From Amanita rubescens (lineage: Eukaryota > Basidiomycota > Agaricomycetes > Agaricales > Amanitaceae), in NCBI GenBank assembly GCA_015039365.1, contig WION01000369.1, positions 1 through 52,252 of the forward strand: a stretch of 52,252 nucleotides of DNA, given 5' to 3'. Under the pieces are notes generated by a model. The model was not told where the DNA came from and made no database searches. It saw only the letters and a list, made by a program, of their open reading frames with translations. Below, piece by piece: positions 1 to 12,880 of the stretch. A program made the translations under genes and the position numbers. Each line of letters opens with the position of its first letter. Within the stretch, counting starts at the first letter, position 1.

Positions 1-724
1 AAGACGGGGATGGTGTGTTTTCGAACATCGACAACTTTCGCTCGGTTTTGAAATAATCATGTTAGGTCAAATTGACAACGACACAATGCCATTCATGTAC
101 TTTTCACGTACATGCTACTGTTGTGCTGTTTCATAAACCCTAGACTATGCCTGATGCAACTGCCACTTCGGAGTCTCTTGAGCATCCTCGCCTTCGGACC
201 CTCCCTACTATCAACCCACCGCATGAAGCCCCGCCACTCCACCAAAAATTACGCGTCACCCGAATCTGTACGCTCCTACTCGCACACCGTTGTTGTTGTT
301 GTCCCAATCAACTTGAGCGAGAGTAGCAGCGAAGCTCACAGCGGTTCACGGTGATCGCGCTGTGTATCCGCGATACGAACCGTCGAGGTGGCATTAATCG
401 AGGTAGAAAGTCGCGTGTCCGAGTCATCTCCCGAAAGATGCTGCTTACTATGGAACGCTGGCGAGCATGAGTATACACTACCCACGACTCAATGCTCTGC
501 AGCAGCTGTAGCAGCAGACGGTTGGAATTCTTCGTCACGGCTCTACACACTGGCAGCCTTTGATAGTCCTGCTTCTGGACCTCCTTTTCTTTCTGAGCGA
601 TGGCAATAGTAAAGATTGGTGGCATTACATACTGGCTTGCCAAAACGTCTACTAACCAGAGCGCCGAGCGCCGCCGGCCTTCGATCTTACTGGTTACCAC
701 TAGGACGACATCAAGAGAAAAAAG
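1..724. other. Intergenic, no supported gene
   Basis: I see no gene here. Open frames on both strands lack splice context and recognisable domains. The longest, on the minus strand at 308-988, overlaps the first exon of the plus-strand gene at 725 and looks like a shadow. The end of a neighbouring gene's untranslated region could lie here but leaves no readable signal. Confidence 0.4.
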
Positions 725-1591
725 ATGGCTTATGTTGCCCCGATCCAAATTACTATCGCTAAGCGGCACACCAACTCCGAAACCGCGTTTTACTTGGATT
801 GGGACAAATGGGATGAAGAGCTCGCAGGATATGAGATAGAGTCGGATTTCTTTTGGATCTCGACGAAGAAGAGGAAAGGACGTACCGTCCAGGAGGAGGA
901 GAGACAGCTCAGTGATGGAACGATACGTGTCCCCAAGCATGCAATTTATTGGGTGGCGATTGAGCAGGTTCATGCCAATCTGGCTCATAAACTGAAGCGT
1001 GTCGCCGGCATGAACGACGATTCGGACGTCCCGGGAAAAAATACTCGCCAGAAACGAAAGGTACTATCTCTTCGTTTTATTTAGTTCAAGAAAATTAAAT
1101 ACTCACTACAATCTTTAAAGGCGGAAGCAGAGCCCCAGTCGGATACCTCTTCGATGGTGCACGATGTATGTTTGATCAAAGTTTTGTTCTTTTTGATCCA
1201 ATGAATATTGATGACGCTTCTAGAACACAATCGAGTCGGACCATGAGGATTCGGTTGCAATCGCCGCTGTTCCTGGATCTCATAGGAACAACTTGAAGAT
1301 CAGAAGGGTACGCTCTATCAGAACTAATGTTGTGTTCCAGGTCAATGCCAGAATGGATGTGAAATCTGTTGTTGTTCCGAAGTTGCAAAAACCACGGCGC
1401 ACTGGCTCACAAACGTGTGGGTACCAACCATTCGCGTTAGAGTGAATGGTAACTATGGAGTAATTGTGCTAAGCGGACGGAATGAACAAAATGGGAACAT
1501 GCCTTCTAGGTGTCAAACGTGTCAATGGCGATATTCGTTGCTTTCAGCACTGGCTGCATCAGGATGTTCGGATTGTGGTATGTTGGTATGA
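725..1591 (+). CDS. Hypothetical protein with C-terminal cysteine cluster
   Basis: I do not recognise this gene. My model has four exons: 725-1060, 1121-1165, 1224-1420 and 1510-1591, all in phase with GT-AG introns, giving about 219 aa. The N-terminal third is rich in W, Y, D and E. The middle is Lys/Arg-rich, then acidic (ESDHED), as in a nuclear protein. The last exon supplies CQTC and CSDC about 15 residues apart, a plausible zinc-binding pair. If the third intron (1421-1509) is not removed, the frame instead stops at 1443-1445 and the protein is 199 aa without the cysteine pairs. The start is the first ATG of the long frame. Confidence 0.45.
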
Positions 1592-1679
1592 TGTAAACAT
1601 GTTACATCACCGTCAACGCGTACGTACAACATCTTATCTACACACAAGGGTATGAAAATATATCTGGGAACAATCGTGG

Positions 1680-3068
1680 CTAAGAAAATATAACGTCTAA
1701 TCCCTGACTCTTCGCTAATTCAAGGAGGATTAAGTCCTGTTCGTCGAGTTTTGCGTTATGAATAATCAAACTCTGGAGCTGATCTCTGTTGTGGCATGGG
1801 ATGCGGCGCGACAGGATCATTTTACCCAAACTGCCTGGTGATCCGCCCAAAGATCCGCCCAAAGATGTTCCAAGTGTAAGATGTGCTAGTCTGGGTAATA
1901 ACACACGATTTCCCGCCGACGGCACGTCTGTGAGCGCGACGAGGATAGTATCTGTGAATATAGGCGTGTTGTATAACATTAATATTCCAAGGTCGATGAG
2001 ACTTGTGCAGCTGTCGTGTTTGAGGCATTCAAAAAGTTCCGCATCATCGAAATCACAGTCATCAAGGTTTAATAGGTCTAGTTTGCATTTAGACCTCGAG
2101 AAGAAGCGTAAAAGCTCCTGCTGGAAACCGTGCGTCGACGCGGATTCCTTGAATTCAATGGAAATATCGGTCAAGACAGGCAATGTGAGTCTCTTGAGAA
2201 GTGGATCACCAAGTTGGTAGACGCCGAGCCGCAGTCTCTGCAAGCTTTTGTTTACGACCACTTCGCGTGACAAGGATTCGTGGACATCGTGGTTGAATAG
2301 CTTGACGTCCAAATCTGTCAGCTTTGGGCAGGATTGGATGATGAAAAGTGCTTGCTCTTCTGACAAGGAAGGACACAGCTTAATATGCGTCAGTTGCGGC
2401 CATGGGAGAGGGGCCGAGGATATGCGCCCAAAGTACCAGCATGATATTCGAGATAGTTTGGGGCACGAAGTAAAAGGGAAATTATTAATTGTCATGTCGA
2501 AGGAGCGCAGACAAGGCATATGTCCAACCCGAGGTAAAGAGATAAGATGATGGAAGTTGACATGCTCCCATCTTGATGCGTAGCTGATGAGTGCATTCAA
2601 GAGGGCTTGACGAAAGTCATCACCTGTATATTCGGTCAGACCCAAAGTTAGGGGGAGCTCGCCCGATCGCTTAATCCAAATGTGCGTCATGGAGACAGCT
2701 TCTTCCTTCCGCTTCGGCTCCCTTTTAAAAGTTATAAACAACCGTTGCCAGAGACATGGCATAGAAACTGCCAATGCACGCCACGAGGAACAGACATTGC
2801 AGAGCAAGAGAGGGGCGACGTCCTTGGTCGATTTGCCTTTAATTTTAGGCCATAATTTGACTTTAGGTAAACATTGGATGAATATCTCTGTGAGGACGTC
2901 TGCGGGCAGCTGATTGATAGGAAAATACGAGTCGCGCCCCTTGGGTTCCAATTCTTCGATTTTATCACATATTTTCGGATGCATCCACCTCGTAGCATCC
3001 TCTACCAAGAGATCATCAACATTTTTTGCGGTTATGGTGCAGGGGCCACACATACGATCCCCAGCCAT
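1680..3068 (-). CDS. F-box protein with leucine-rich-repeat-like C-terminus
   Basis: This is a single-exon gene of about 462 aa. Near residue 50 it has an F-box (FPINQLPADVLTEIF, then the LCNVCSSWRALAVSMPCLW segment), the Skp1-binding motif of SCF ubiquitin ligases. The rest is made of irregular Leu-rich stretches (CPKLTDLDVK, NKSLQRLRLG) like the degenerate repeats of agaricomycete F-box proteins. The frame is open upstream to 3230. I place the start at the ATG at 3066-3068 because the longer version would run into the Rpn10 start at 3184. This leaves a divergent promoter of about 115 bp. The substrate is unknown; the family is large and fast-evolving in mushrooms. Confidence 0.8.
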   Translation of the reverse strand: MAGDRMCGPCTITAKNVDDLLVEDATRWMHPKICDKIEELEPKGRDSYFPINQLPADVLTEIFIQCLPKVKLWPKIKGKSTKDVAPLLLCNVCSSWRALAVSMPCLWQRLFITFKREPKRKEEAVSMTHIWIKRSGELPLTLGLTEYTGDDFRQALLNALISYASRWEHVNFHHLISLPRVGHMPCLRSFDMTINNFPFTSCPKLSRISCWYFGRISSAPLPWPQLTHIKLCPSLSEEQALFIIQSCPKLTDLDVKLFNHDVHESLSREVVVNKSLQRLRLGVYQLGDPLLKRLTLPVLTDISIEFKESASTHGFQQELLRFFSRSKCKLDLLNLDDCDFDDAELFECLKHDSCTSLIDLGILMLYNTPIFTDTILVALTDVPSAGNRVLLPRLAHLTLGTSLGGSLGGSPGSLGKMILSRRIPCHNRDQLQSLIIHNAKLDEQDLILLELAKSQGLDVIFS

Positions 3069-3183
3069 GCAATAGATTGAACGTCTGAAGCTTTGAAGTT
3101 GTCGAAACGGTGTGACGCAGCAAATATGACCAAATAAGCGCGTCGACGCGTCATCTCCCCTGACATCCTTCCGCCAAGTCAAG

Positions 3184-4560
3184 ATGCCGCTCGAAGCAAC
3201 CATGATGTTAATTGACAACTCGGAATACATGCGGAATGGTGATTACCAGCCAACGCGGTTCGAGGCTCAATCCGATGCAGTAAACACCGTCTTCCAAACC
3301 AAGATCGACTCAAATCCAGAGAACACAGTCGGAATCATGACAATGGCTGGGAAAGGGTATGAACCCCTCCATACTCCCATTATTAACGTCATTTATCTCA
3401 TGCTGGCAGACCTGAAGTCCTCGTCACACATACCAAAGACTTAGGCCAGATCCTCGGTGCAATCCACCAAGCCAGTTCAAAGATCGGAGGCTCCATTGAC
3501 ATTCCCACTGCCATCAATATTGCCCAGTTGGCGTTGAAGCACAGGGAGAACAAGATGCTTCGTCAGCGAATAATTGTATTCGTCGCATCTCCGCTGGAGG
3601 GCGAAGCCGCAGACGAACGAGCGATGGTAAAGCTGGCCAAAAAGCTAAAGAAGAACAATGTAGCCGTTGATTTCATGTGTTATGGTGATGGGATTAGGGA
3701 AGAGAGGGCGAACGGTGTCAATGAAGAACAGCCGACCGTGTTGAGAGCATTCGTCGAGAATGTTAACAATGTCGATAACTCGTGAGTTTCTCTCGACATA
3801 CCTTTCGATCCGTACCCTCCAATACCACAATTTTGCTTTCATCCCTTCACTCTCTCTTGCAGAGCAGACGAATATAGAATTGACAGATTCGTTACCCCGA
3901 TTTAGGCATCTCCTCATCGTCCCACCCGGCACGCAACTTCTATCAGAGGCACTCATCGCCTCACCTATCCTCGCAGGTGACCGCAGCGCCAGTATACCAC
4001 AAGAACTTCTTCCAGGCGGCGCAGAGACAGGTGGAGGTGGAGGTGGTGCGAGTACAACCAACTTTGAATTCGGCGTTGACCCGAATCTGGATCCCGAATT
4101 GGCCTTGGTGCGTGACGTCCCCCCCAATCCCAAATCCGCAATTAACACGGTATTCAAAAATACCCCGTAGGCTCTCAGAATGTCGATGCAAGAAGCGCAG
4201 GCACGCGAAGCAGCAGAGGCGGCAGCGGCAGCGGAATCATCCACAAACAATGCCACGCAAGCCCCGTCATCTATACCATCAGCGCCCATCACTCAAGGCG
4301 CGACGTCTGCGGCTGGCCCTACTGCGGCCGCACCTCAGTCGACTATTCCCGCAGAACCAACAGAAGATGAAGAAGAGCGGTTATTACAGCAAGCCCTAGC
4401 CATGTCGAAACGGCAAGAAGAAGACGAGGATGTTGATATGGATGACGCCCTGGGCGAGGATGAAGATGAAGATGAGGACGAGGCAATCCAAAGAGCAATT
4501 GCGATGAGTATGCAAGACCAGGACGATCAAAACGGGAAAGATGGCAAAGGGAAAAAATGA
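3184..4560 (+). CDS. RPN10: 26S proteasome ubiquitin receptor Rpn10
   Basis: This is the S5a/Rpn10 subunit of the proteasome regulatory particle, which binds polyubiquitin. The four exons are 3184-3356, 3410-3781, 3906-4107 and 4171-4560 (378 aa). The VWA domain starts at residue 1 with the family signature ([20 protein letters not shown]) and runs to about residue 190 ([11 protein letters not shown]). Three ubiquitin-interacting motifs follow: [27 protein letters not shown] and [13 protein letters not shown]. An acidic stretch and a Lys-rich end complete the protein. Length and domain order match the family. It is divergent from the F-box gene, so a ubiquitin receptor and a ubiquitin-ligase adaptor share a short promoter region; this may be coincidence. 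Confidence 0.93.
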
Positions 4561-4736
4561 TGATGATCGATGATCGGCGCATCATTAGATAGGAAGGATG
4601 TACGCTACCGTTATAATCTATATCTCCACTAGGAGAATGATTAAAGGAGACAAACATCCATAGCTGTGCATAATGGTTGGAACGACACAACATTACGAAA
4701 GTCTATGTGCGGAACGAAATGCGACAAGACCATTTT

Positions 4737-7396
4737 CTACACTGCATCGTTCTTCGCTTCTTCCAACTTGACCCAAAGCCCTCCCTAAAATCAAACGGTC
4801 AGCACCCAACAACATCGATTGTGAAACCGGGCTTAAACTCACCAAAACCGACATAGTGAGATACGTCTTAATTCTGACCTTCTCCTCGCCCTTCCTCCCG
4901 GGACACACGGCCCATTCCTTGGGCGGCCTTGCTTCAGGCGGCTGTGCATCAGGTACTAACGTGATAGATGAAAACTGTTGCAGCAGTCGAATCAAAAAGA
5001 AGGAAGTTTCGTTGTATGCGAACTAGATGAAAACGGATCGGAGTAAGTGTCAGTATATCACGGACTGAAACATATTCCGGGCGCTCGGGAAGCGATAACG
5101 AACCTGTTGTCCGAGACAAATCCTTGGGCCTGCATTGAAAGGAAGGAATATGAACGGGTTTGGGGTAAGATACTTGCGTTGCCGGTCGTCCAAGAAGCGG
5201 TCGGGATCGAAGCTCTCGGCTGCAGGTGTATGTACGTATATGGTCGCAAGCGGAAAAAAAGTGGGTAAGTATAGCCGTAACCAAGCATTTCGTAAAAGAT
5301 GGTTGTCAGTCGGGTGATAACCACGATCAATTATGGTTATGTACTAACCGTCTGGACCCCAAAGATCCTTGCGCCGGTGCATCAAGAATACGCTATAGGG
5401 TGTTCTATATGTGGAGTTAGCTTCTTTGATCAGAATGAAAAAGGAACGAAGGTTCAACGTACTTCGTGTTGGCGGGAATATAGAACGGCCTTTCCCCATC
5501 CTTAGAAGGCCAGACAGTTGCTGTCGTTGTTGCCCTAATCGAGGTGTTACGGCTGCTTTAATAAATGCCGCGGGACCCGATGCTTACCGCATGTTGAATG
5601 GACTATGACCTATTTGTAAGTCTCGGATAAGATAGGCTTTGATTATCACTTACACTGCGGGAAACAATCGAAGGGTTTCTGCAGTCTTTTAGTCCTAGTG
5701 TGTTGTGAAAAGAGGAAGAGAAAGTTTTACCATTGATAACGGCGCGCATATACTTCATGTTCTTCACGTCATCGTAGGTAGGACGCCGAGTTTCTCCGAC
5801 GGTTTCAAGGACCTCCTTGCGGAGCTGCTCCAATACTTTGGGATGCTCTGCAAGCAGGTACGCAGCATAAGTGATAGTGTTCGCAGTCTGAACACCAGGG
5901 GTCAGCTAATTCACAAGTCCCGAAAAGCTGAAACTAACTGTATCACGGCCAGCAAGCAAAATGTTCAATGTCTCATCTCTGAGCACGATTTGGTCTGACG
6001 CACGGTCAGCGAACGTCCTAACAAACGATCACCAACTTACCATCGGTGTAATTTATGAGGTGGTCCAACAGAGTTTCGCCCTCTTTAACCTCTCGATCTC
6101 CGCTTAGTTTTTTCTCCTCGTCGAGAGTTCCAAGCTCTTTCTTCTTTCTAACGGCCCGTTCCAAAATTGGCATAATAAATTTGTTCACAACCACCATTTT
6201 TGTTTTGACTTCGTCTCTCCAAAACTCTATAAGGGGCCAGTAAACACCCCACCTCGATCGAAACGCGATACGTCGCTGAGCTTCGTCGAAGGAACGCGTA
6301 AACACGTTGGCAGGATGCTGTTGCTGTTCCTGCGCTAGCTTCAAATGTTCTAGCGTGGGCGCGTAATAGTGCGACCCTGGATAAGGTAACCCTGCCCCAA
6401 GGGAATGGACGTTCTGACCGAAAAGAAATTCAGTGGCAGAGTCCATAGTGAAGCGCGATGCGAGATCTTGAATATCGACCGGGAATCCTTCGGTGAGTCG
6501 GGCTTTGAGTTGAGAAATGGCATCTTGAGCGTGACGATCGAAGATATCGAAGTGACTGATTCTATCCTTAGTGAAGAAAGGCCGGGTCATGGCCCGGTGG
6601 AACCTATGGGGATAAAAGTTAATTTATTGGAAAGGGGTTGAAGAACTGTGAGCATACTTCCAGAGTTCATCTGAAAGATCAGAGGGGGTTAGACGGCTGT
6701 TTCACTGTTGAAGGGGGTAATCATACCGTCGGAACTGAAAACTCCGCGACCGAGGAGGGAAGATAGTGAATGAATGATAACAGGACCTGCATGTATTGAT
6801 CAAATGTTCAAATGCTCTGCGCAGACCCTTACCTTTGTGATGGTTGCTAAATTGGGTAGCAAGAATAGCCTTGATATATTCAGGCTCTGACGTAAAGACC
6901 TTTTCGATATCAGACTATGCTCAAGCCGTCAAGTAAACATGCATACTCTGGTTTCAGCCAATTGCCGAATCATGAACGTGTATCCAGCACGCTCAGTTCG
7001 CTTGAACCACTCTTCGCCTGACGATGGATAGGTCAATCTAGCCATAGACATGATAAACAGCAACTTACCGAAATACTCGTTTTTAGCGAGCGCGTCAAGA
7101 TTCTCCTTCAAGATGCCAAGACCAAAGGGTAAAATGGAGTCCGCTTTGAATTCAGGTGAAATCACTGCGCCTAGTTTTTCTGCCTCCTTGCGATCCTTGT
7201 ACTGACTCCATCGAATCTGTAATTCGAGGAGCAGGGGAAATAAGAGTATTCCGAGGGGAAAGGTTGCCCAAAGAGGTAAAATCACTCCCAAACAGACGCT
7301 GGTAGCCCTGCGAAGGAGATAGAGGAGAATTATAGGAGTGAGGAGGCTAGGAAGACGTTGGATGATCCATACAGGGCCTGGGGGTAAGGCAAACAT
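4737..7396 (-). CDS. Cytochrome P450, CYP63-like
   Basis: This membrane-anchored monooxygenase is assembled from 15 exons: 7069-7396, 6947-7017, 6833-6914, 6727-6786, 6658-6670, 6041-6603, 5939-5994, 5731-5887, 5654-5678, 5588-5602, 5463-5534, 5349-5404, 5104-5219, 4843-5022 and 4737-4784 (613 aa). All phases join. The N-terminus (MFALPPGP, then a hydrophobic anchor), the I-helix LLAGRDTTA, the ExxR motif ETLR and the heme loop [15 protein letters not shown] are intact, so it should be active. CYP63 enzymes of white-rot fungi oxidise alkanes and aromatics; the substrate here cannot be read. Exons of 13, 25 and 15 nt are very small. The start at 7396 suits the family better than an upstream ATG. 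Confidence 0.88.
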
Positions 7397-8062
7397 GGTG
7401 AAGGGGGACTTGCGAAACCGTGTCTGAAATGTGTGTCTAAATAGACGTCGAGAATGCCACGGATGAGACAGTACCGGTAACGCAATCACGGGCGCGTACT
7501 AATGAGACAGGGAGTTCGGCCTGTCGCCGAATAACGCGACGCAACTTGTTCCCAGGTATGGACGAAATAGGCCAATTGAATCTCGATGCATTGCTGTCAA
7601 TACCAGTGCCAGGCCCAGGATGTCAGCGTCAGGCTGTGAACCACGCGATTCCTATTTATAGCAAGTCTGTAACTCAGGATTGGAACCCCGATTTCGGAAT
7701 AAAATGAATCGACGCTAACTTGGCTGCGATCCAAAGGGTCCTTTGCGTGCTTGGAATCGCATGCGGCAGCGATGACGGCCGTCTCACCTATCGTTCGCTA
7801 CCGAAATGTTTTTGTTAGTATTTGCCCTGTAATTTCAAGTACACGATAATTTACCGAGGACGTCGGTCACGGCGATATGGTCCGTGCAGCCAAATGACCT
7901 GCCCTCACGTCATCGGATAAGCAAAGCCCTCTGCCCGACTTCTCGTAGTACATTTTTACAAAGGTATGTCGCATTGCTGTGATGACTGTCGCTATTGCAG
8001 TTCTTGCGCTGACTCCACCGTTTTGGCTTTGTTTGCGTGTGCTGCGCATCCCGCTGTTTGGA
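7397..8062. other. Intergenic between P450 and actin
   Basis: This is the divergent promoter region of the P450 (-) and the first actin gene (+). I see no coding frame of note. A small minus-strand frame at 7867-8049 has no support. Confidence 0.5.
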
Positions 8063-8068
8063 TATAAA
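8046..8068 (+). promoter_or_regulatory. Actin-1 core promoter (TATA box and upstream motif)
   Basis: GATATAAAATTC places TATAAA at 8063-8068, about 60 bp before the ATG at 8129. Just upstream is GCGCATCCCGC. The second actin gene has a closely similar arrangement (GCGCATCTCGC followed by CATATAAAATT), so the element is probably functional. Confidence 0.6.
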
Positions 8069-8128
8069 ATTCCTCAATTCATCTCCGACGACAGAACATC
8101 AACGCTCATCGTCTCGTAACATCTCATC

Positions 8129-9723
<1,595 letters not shown>

Positions 9724-10440
9724 GCATCTGTGGAAAATGTGCAACTGGCTGGCGGTTGTCGGCAGCAACGTTAGATTTCTCCGCCAGACTTGGGGCAGAT
9801 CATGTAGTATCGTTCAACTTCGTCTAAAGAATAATGCCTTTTTTTATGTTTTTTTGCGGATAAATCAGTAACATTTGGCTAAAAGCAATATCTTACTATC
9901 CAGAACGGAGCGACGCTAACATTCTTTACTAAATTTGAGTCTTCCGCGGTAAAAACGGGCAGGACTTGGTAACAAGTAGCTCGGGCAACTCGCTGTCTGA
10001 TATTTATCACATAAGATGGGATGACAGACATGATGCCCGGCGTTCAATTCGCCTTATCCTCATGTGAGTCAGCGACTCAGCGTCCCATTCAATGACCTTC
10101 CATTTTTGGGCCTTGGGCGCTCCCAGGGATGGGACAGTGCTACCGGTTATGAACACGCCGGGTGACTGACATATAGCGGGTTGGCAGACATAACTCGGAG
10201 GTGCATTCCCCGGTAACTTCGATCTGAACATGCACGTGATAAATGGCTTTACGACCGTCGACTGACGTATTCATAATGGTCATCCTTCCATGTTTTGCAA
10301 AAGTCGGCCCACAATCAACTAAAACAATGATCTTGAAGTAGGTCCCCTCGCTGCGTGCGTTATTGACGCCAGCGCCGCAGCTCGCAGTTCCGAGTCGCAG
10401 CACCCGTTGTAGACCTAAACCATACGCTGCGCATCTCGCA
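9724..10440. other. Intergenic between the two actin genes
   Basis: This region contains the 3' flank of copy 1 and the promoter of copy 2. Two minus-strand frames at 10007-10448 have no recognisable product and I treat them as chance. Confidence 0.5.
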
Positions 10441-10454
10441 AATTGCATATAAAA
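10429..10454 (+). promoter_or_regulatory. Actin-2 core promoter (TATA box and upstream motif)
   Basis: GCGCATCTCGC is followed by CATATAAAATTT, about 65 bp before the ATG at 10518. Order and spacing match the first actin gene, so part of the promoter was copied in the duplication and kept. Confidence 0.6.
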
Positions 10455-10517
10455 TTTGACTCTTCAAGCGCCATGGACGACAGAACAACAACTTGAACTT
10501 TCAACTCTTGTAATACT

Positions 10518-12109
10518 ATGGAGGACGAAGTAGCAGCTCTCGTACGTCTGTCTTCGACCTTGTTCGTTCAGCACTTTTTAAGCACCCGGTGTCTGTTCTA
10601 GGTCATTGATAATGGCTCTGGCATGTGCAAAGCTGGTTGTATGTATCTCATCAGTGTTCTTCTGTTGATCATCGCTCACCTGTTCCGTAGTTGCTGGTAT
10701 GTCAAATAGCAAAACTTTGTCTCTGTAGTACTGAATTTCTTGAAGGTGATGATGCGCCTCGCGCCGTTTTCCCGTAAGTCTTCAGTCTATCGGATATTAT
10801 GCATCCGCAGCTCATTGCCCCCAGTTCCATCGTTGGTCGCCCTCGTCATCAGGGTGTGATGGTAGGAATGGGTCAAAAGGAGTCTTACGTCGGGTACGCT
10901 TCAAGCTCACATACCGACGAATTCCTGATCTTACTGCCTTCGCAGTGACGAGGCACAAGCGAAGCGCGGAATCTTAACTCTCAAGTATCCTATCGAGCAC
11001 GGTGTTGTCACCAACTGGGATGATATGGAAAAGATATGGCACCACACTTTCTACAACGAGCTTCGTGTTGCCCCCGAAGAACATCCGATTCTGCTCACCG
11101 AGGCCCCTCTCAACCCCAAGGCCAACCGTGAAAAGATGACGCAGATCATGTTTGAAACTTTTAATGCTCCGGCCTTTTATGTTTCCGTACAGGCTGTCTT
11201 ATCTCTCTATGCTTCTGGTCGTACTACTGGTATTGTGTTGGATTCTGGAGATGGTGTCTCCCACACTGTCCCGATCTACGAGGGTTTCTCTTTGACTCAC
11301 TCGATTCAACGCATTGATCTCGCTGGTCGTGATTTGACGGATTATCTGGCCAAGAACCTCATGGAACGCGGTTATCCCTTCCGAACGACAGCGGAGCTCG
11401 AAATCGTTCGTGATATCAAGGAGAAGCTTTGCTATGTTGCGCTCGACTTTGAGTCGGAACTGCAAACAGCTGCCCGGTCATCTGCGCTTGAAAAGTCGTA
11501 CGAGCTGCCTGACGGTCAGATCATCACCATTGGCAATGAGCGGTGTGTATTACATGCTCTACAGCTAAACCATCTGAGCCTGTCTTAGCTTCCGTGCCCC
11601 CGAGGCGCTTTTCCAACCTGCGTTCCTCGGTCTCGAAGCTGCTGGTATTCATGAGACCACGTGCGTTTGTCTACAATCTCTTGCACCTATACCAACTTAC
11701 TGCCATGTAGGTACAACTCGATCTTCAAATGTGACTTGGATATTCGTCGCGACCTCTATGGAAATGTCGTTCTCTCCGGGGGAACGACGATGTTCCCCGG
11801 TATTGCCGACAGAATGCAGAAGGAACTTGTGGCTTTGGCACCCTCTAGCGTGAAGGCGAGTGACCAGGCGTCATTTGAGTCGTCGGCATAAGCTAATGGT
11901 ATCTACAGGTGAAGATCGTTGCTCCCCCCGAGCGTAAATACTCTGTCTGGATCGGTGGCTCTATCTTGGCGTCCCTCAGCACCTTCCAGAATTTATGGTG
12001 CTCCAAGCAAGAGTACGACGAGTCTGGTCCTGGAATTGTTCACCGCAGTATGTAGCATTCCCTCGATCTGGCTGACACGTTCTCACTCTGGGGGTTAGAA
12101 TGCTTCTAA
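10518..12109 (+). CDS. Actin, copy 2 (diverged paralogue)
   Basis: This is a complete 375-aa actin with the same ten exon lengths as copy 1: 10518-10541, 10602-10638, 10691-10696, 10746-10773, 10825-10893, 10946-11542, 11589-11660, 11711-11855, 11909-12047 and 12099-12109. It shares the 6-nt exon and the GC-AG intron. The frame is intact. Substitutions concentrate in the middle of the protein: [12 protein letters not shown] replaces the usual [12 protein letters not shown], and RTTAELEIV replaces TTTAEREIV, sites that are nearly invariant in actins. Introns differ clearly from copy 1, so the duplication is not recent. It is probably a specialised paralogue; expression is unknown. Confidence 0.93.
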
Positions 12110-12412
12110 CGTCTCCGGAAAATGTTTGGCTCGTTGTTGGCGGTTGTCTATAAAGCGTGAAGTGTCATGTAGTAGTAGTATCAAGTTAATACGATTTAAT
12201 GCTTACTTAAGTCATTAGCCTGTACATTTTATCTCTCAACACTTTGCACAAAGATGTCAGCATCTGATCACACTCTGTGCTATCCTAGAGTATTCATAGC
12301 TGGTATGGGCCATGGTGCTTTAATCTCGAGCACGCTCTTTGGTCCCAGTTACTCTGTTGCCCCTCGCCATCTGTCCCCATAAGTATGGTAGCCTGAACAC
12401 CCCCATTTCCGT

Positions 12413-12880
12413 ATGGGGGCCTTCTTAGACAAGCTCCTTCTCTTCGATGTTGACGGCACTCTTACGCCAGCGCTCCGGTCAGATTCCGTTATCATTCAGG
12501 TCTTTAGTACTATATTTACACCCTACCCAGGTGGCATCTCATCTACGTATACTTTGCGCGCTCTATGCAAACAGTTTATGACCGGGTTTGTTGGAGGGTC
12601 AGATATGGTCAAAATCTCGGAACAGTTGTCAGTAGGGGGTAGCGATGGTGCGGTGCATCATTTAGATTCTCGTTGATCAATTGCAGGTTTGGTAATCGTG
12701 TCATCTTCCGCTAGCCATCCAGGATTTTGACTACGTATTTGCGAACAATGGGTTGACGGTGTATAAGGTCGGAAATTGGAATCTCAGCCCTTGATCGAAT
12801 TCTTCGGCGAGGATAGGTATAAGGTGCTGGTTAAGTTTATACTGCGGATTTGGATATACTAATTAAGAGGTATTTGTATG
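12413..12880 (+). pseudogene. Phosphomannomutase (SEC53/PMM) pseudogene, N-terminal half
   Basis: Pieces of phosphomannomutase appear in the right order but not in one frame: KLLLFDVDGTLTPA (the catalytic DxDGT motif), then GFVGGSDMVKISEQLSVGGS, then FDYVFANNGLTVYKVG, then an ADLDI-like piece with IKR. A stop follows near 12675, frames shift twice, and the C-terminal half is absent. The first break may be a former intron whose acceptor is lost. The functional gene must be elsewhere in the genome, because the enzyme makes mannose-1-phosphate for glycosylation and is essential in fungi. Confidence 0.8.

Noticed and set aside
308..988. 226-aa minus-strand open frame
   Set aside because: It overlaps the spliced plus-strand gene at 725, has no domain and an unusual composition, and no splice or start context supports it.
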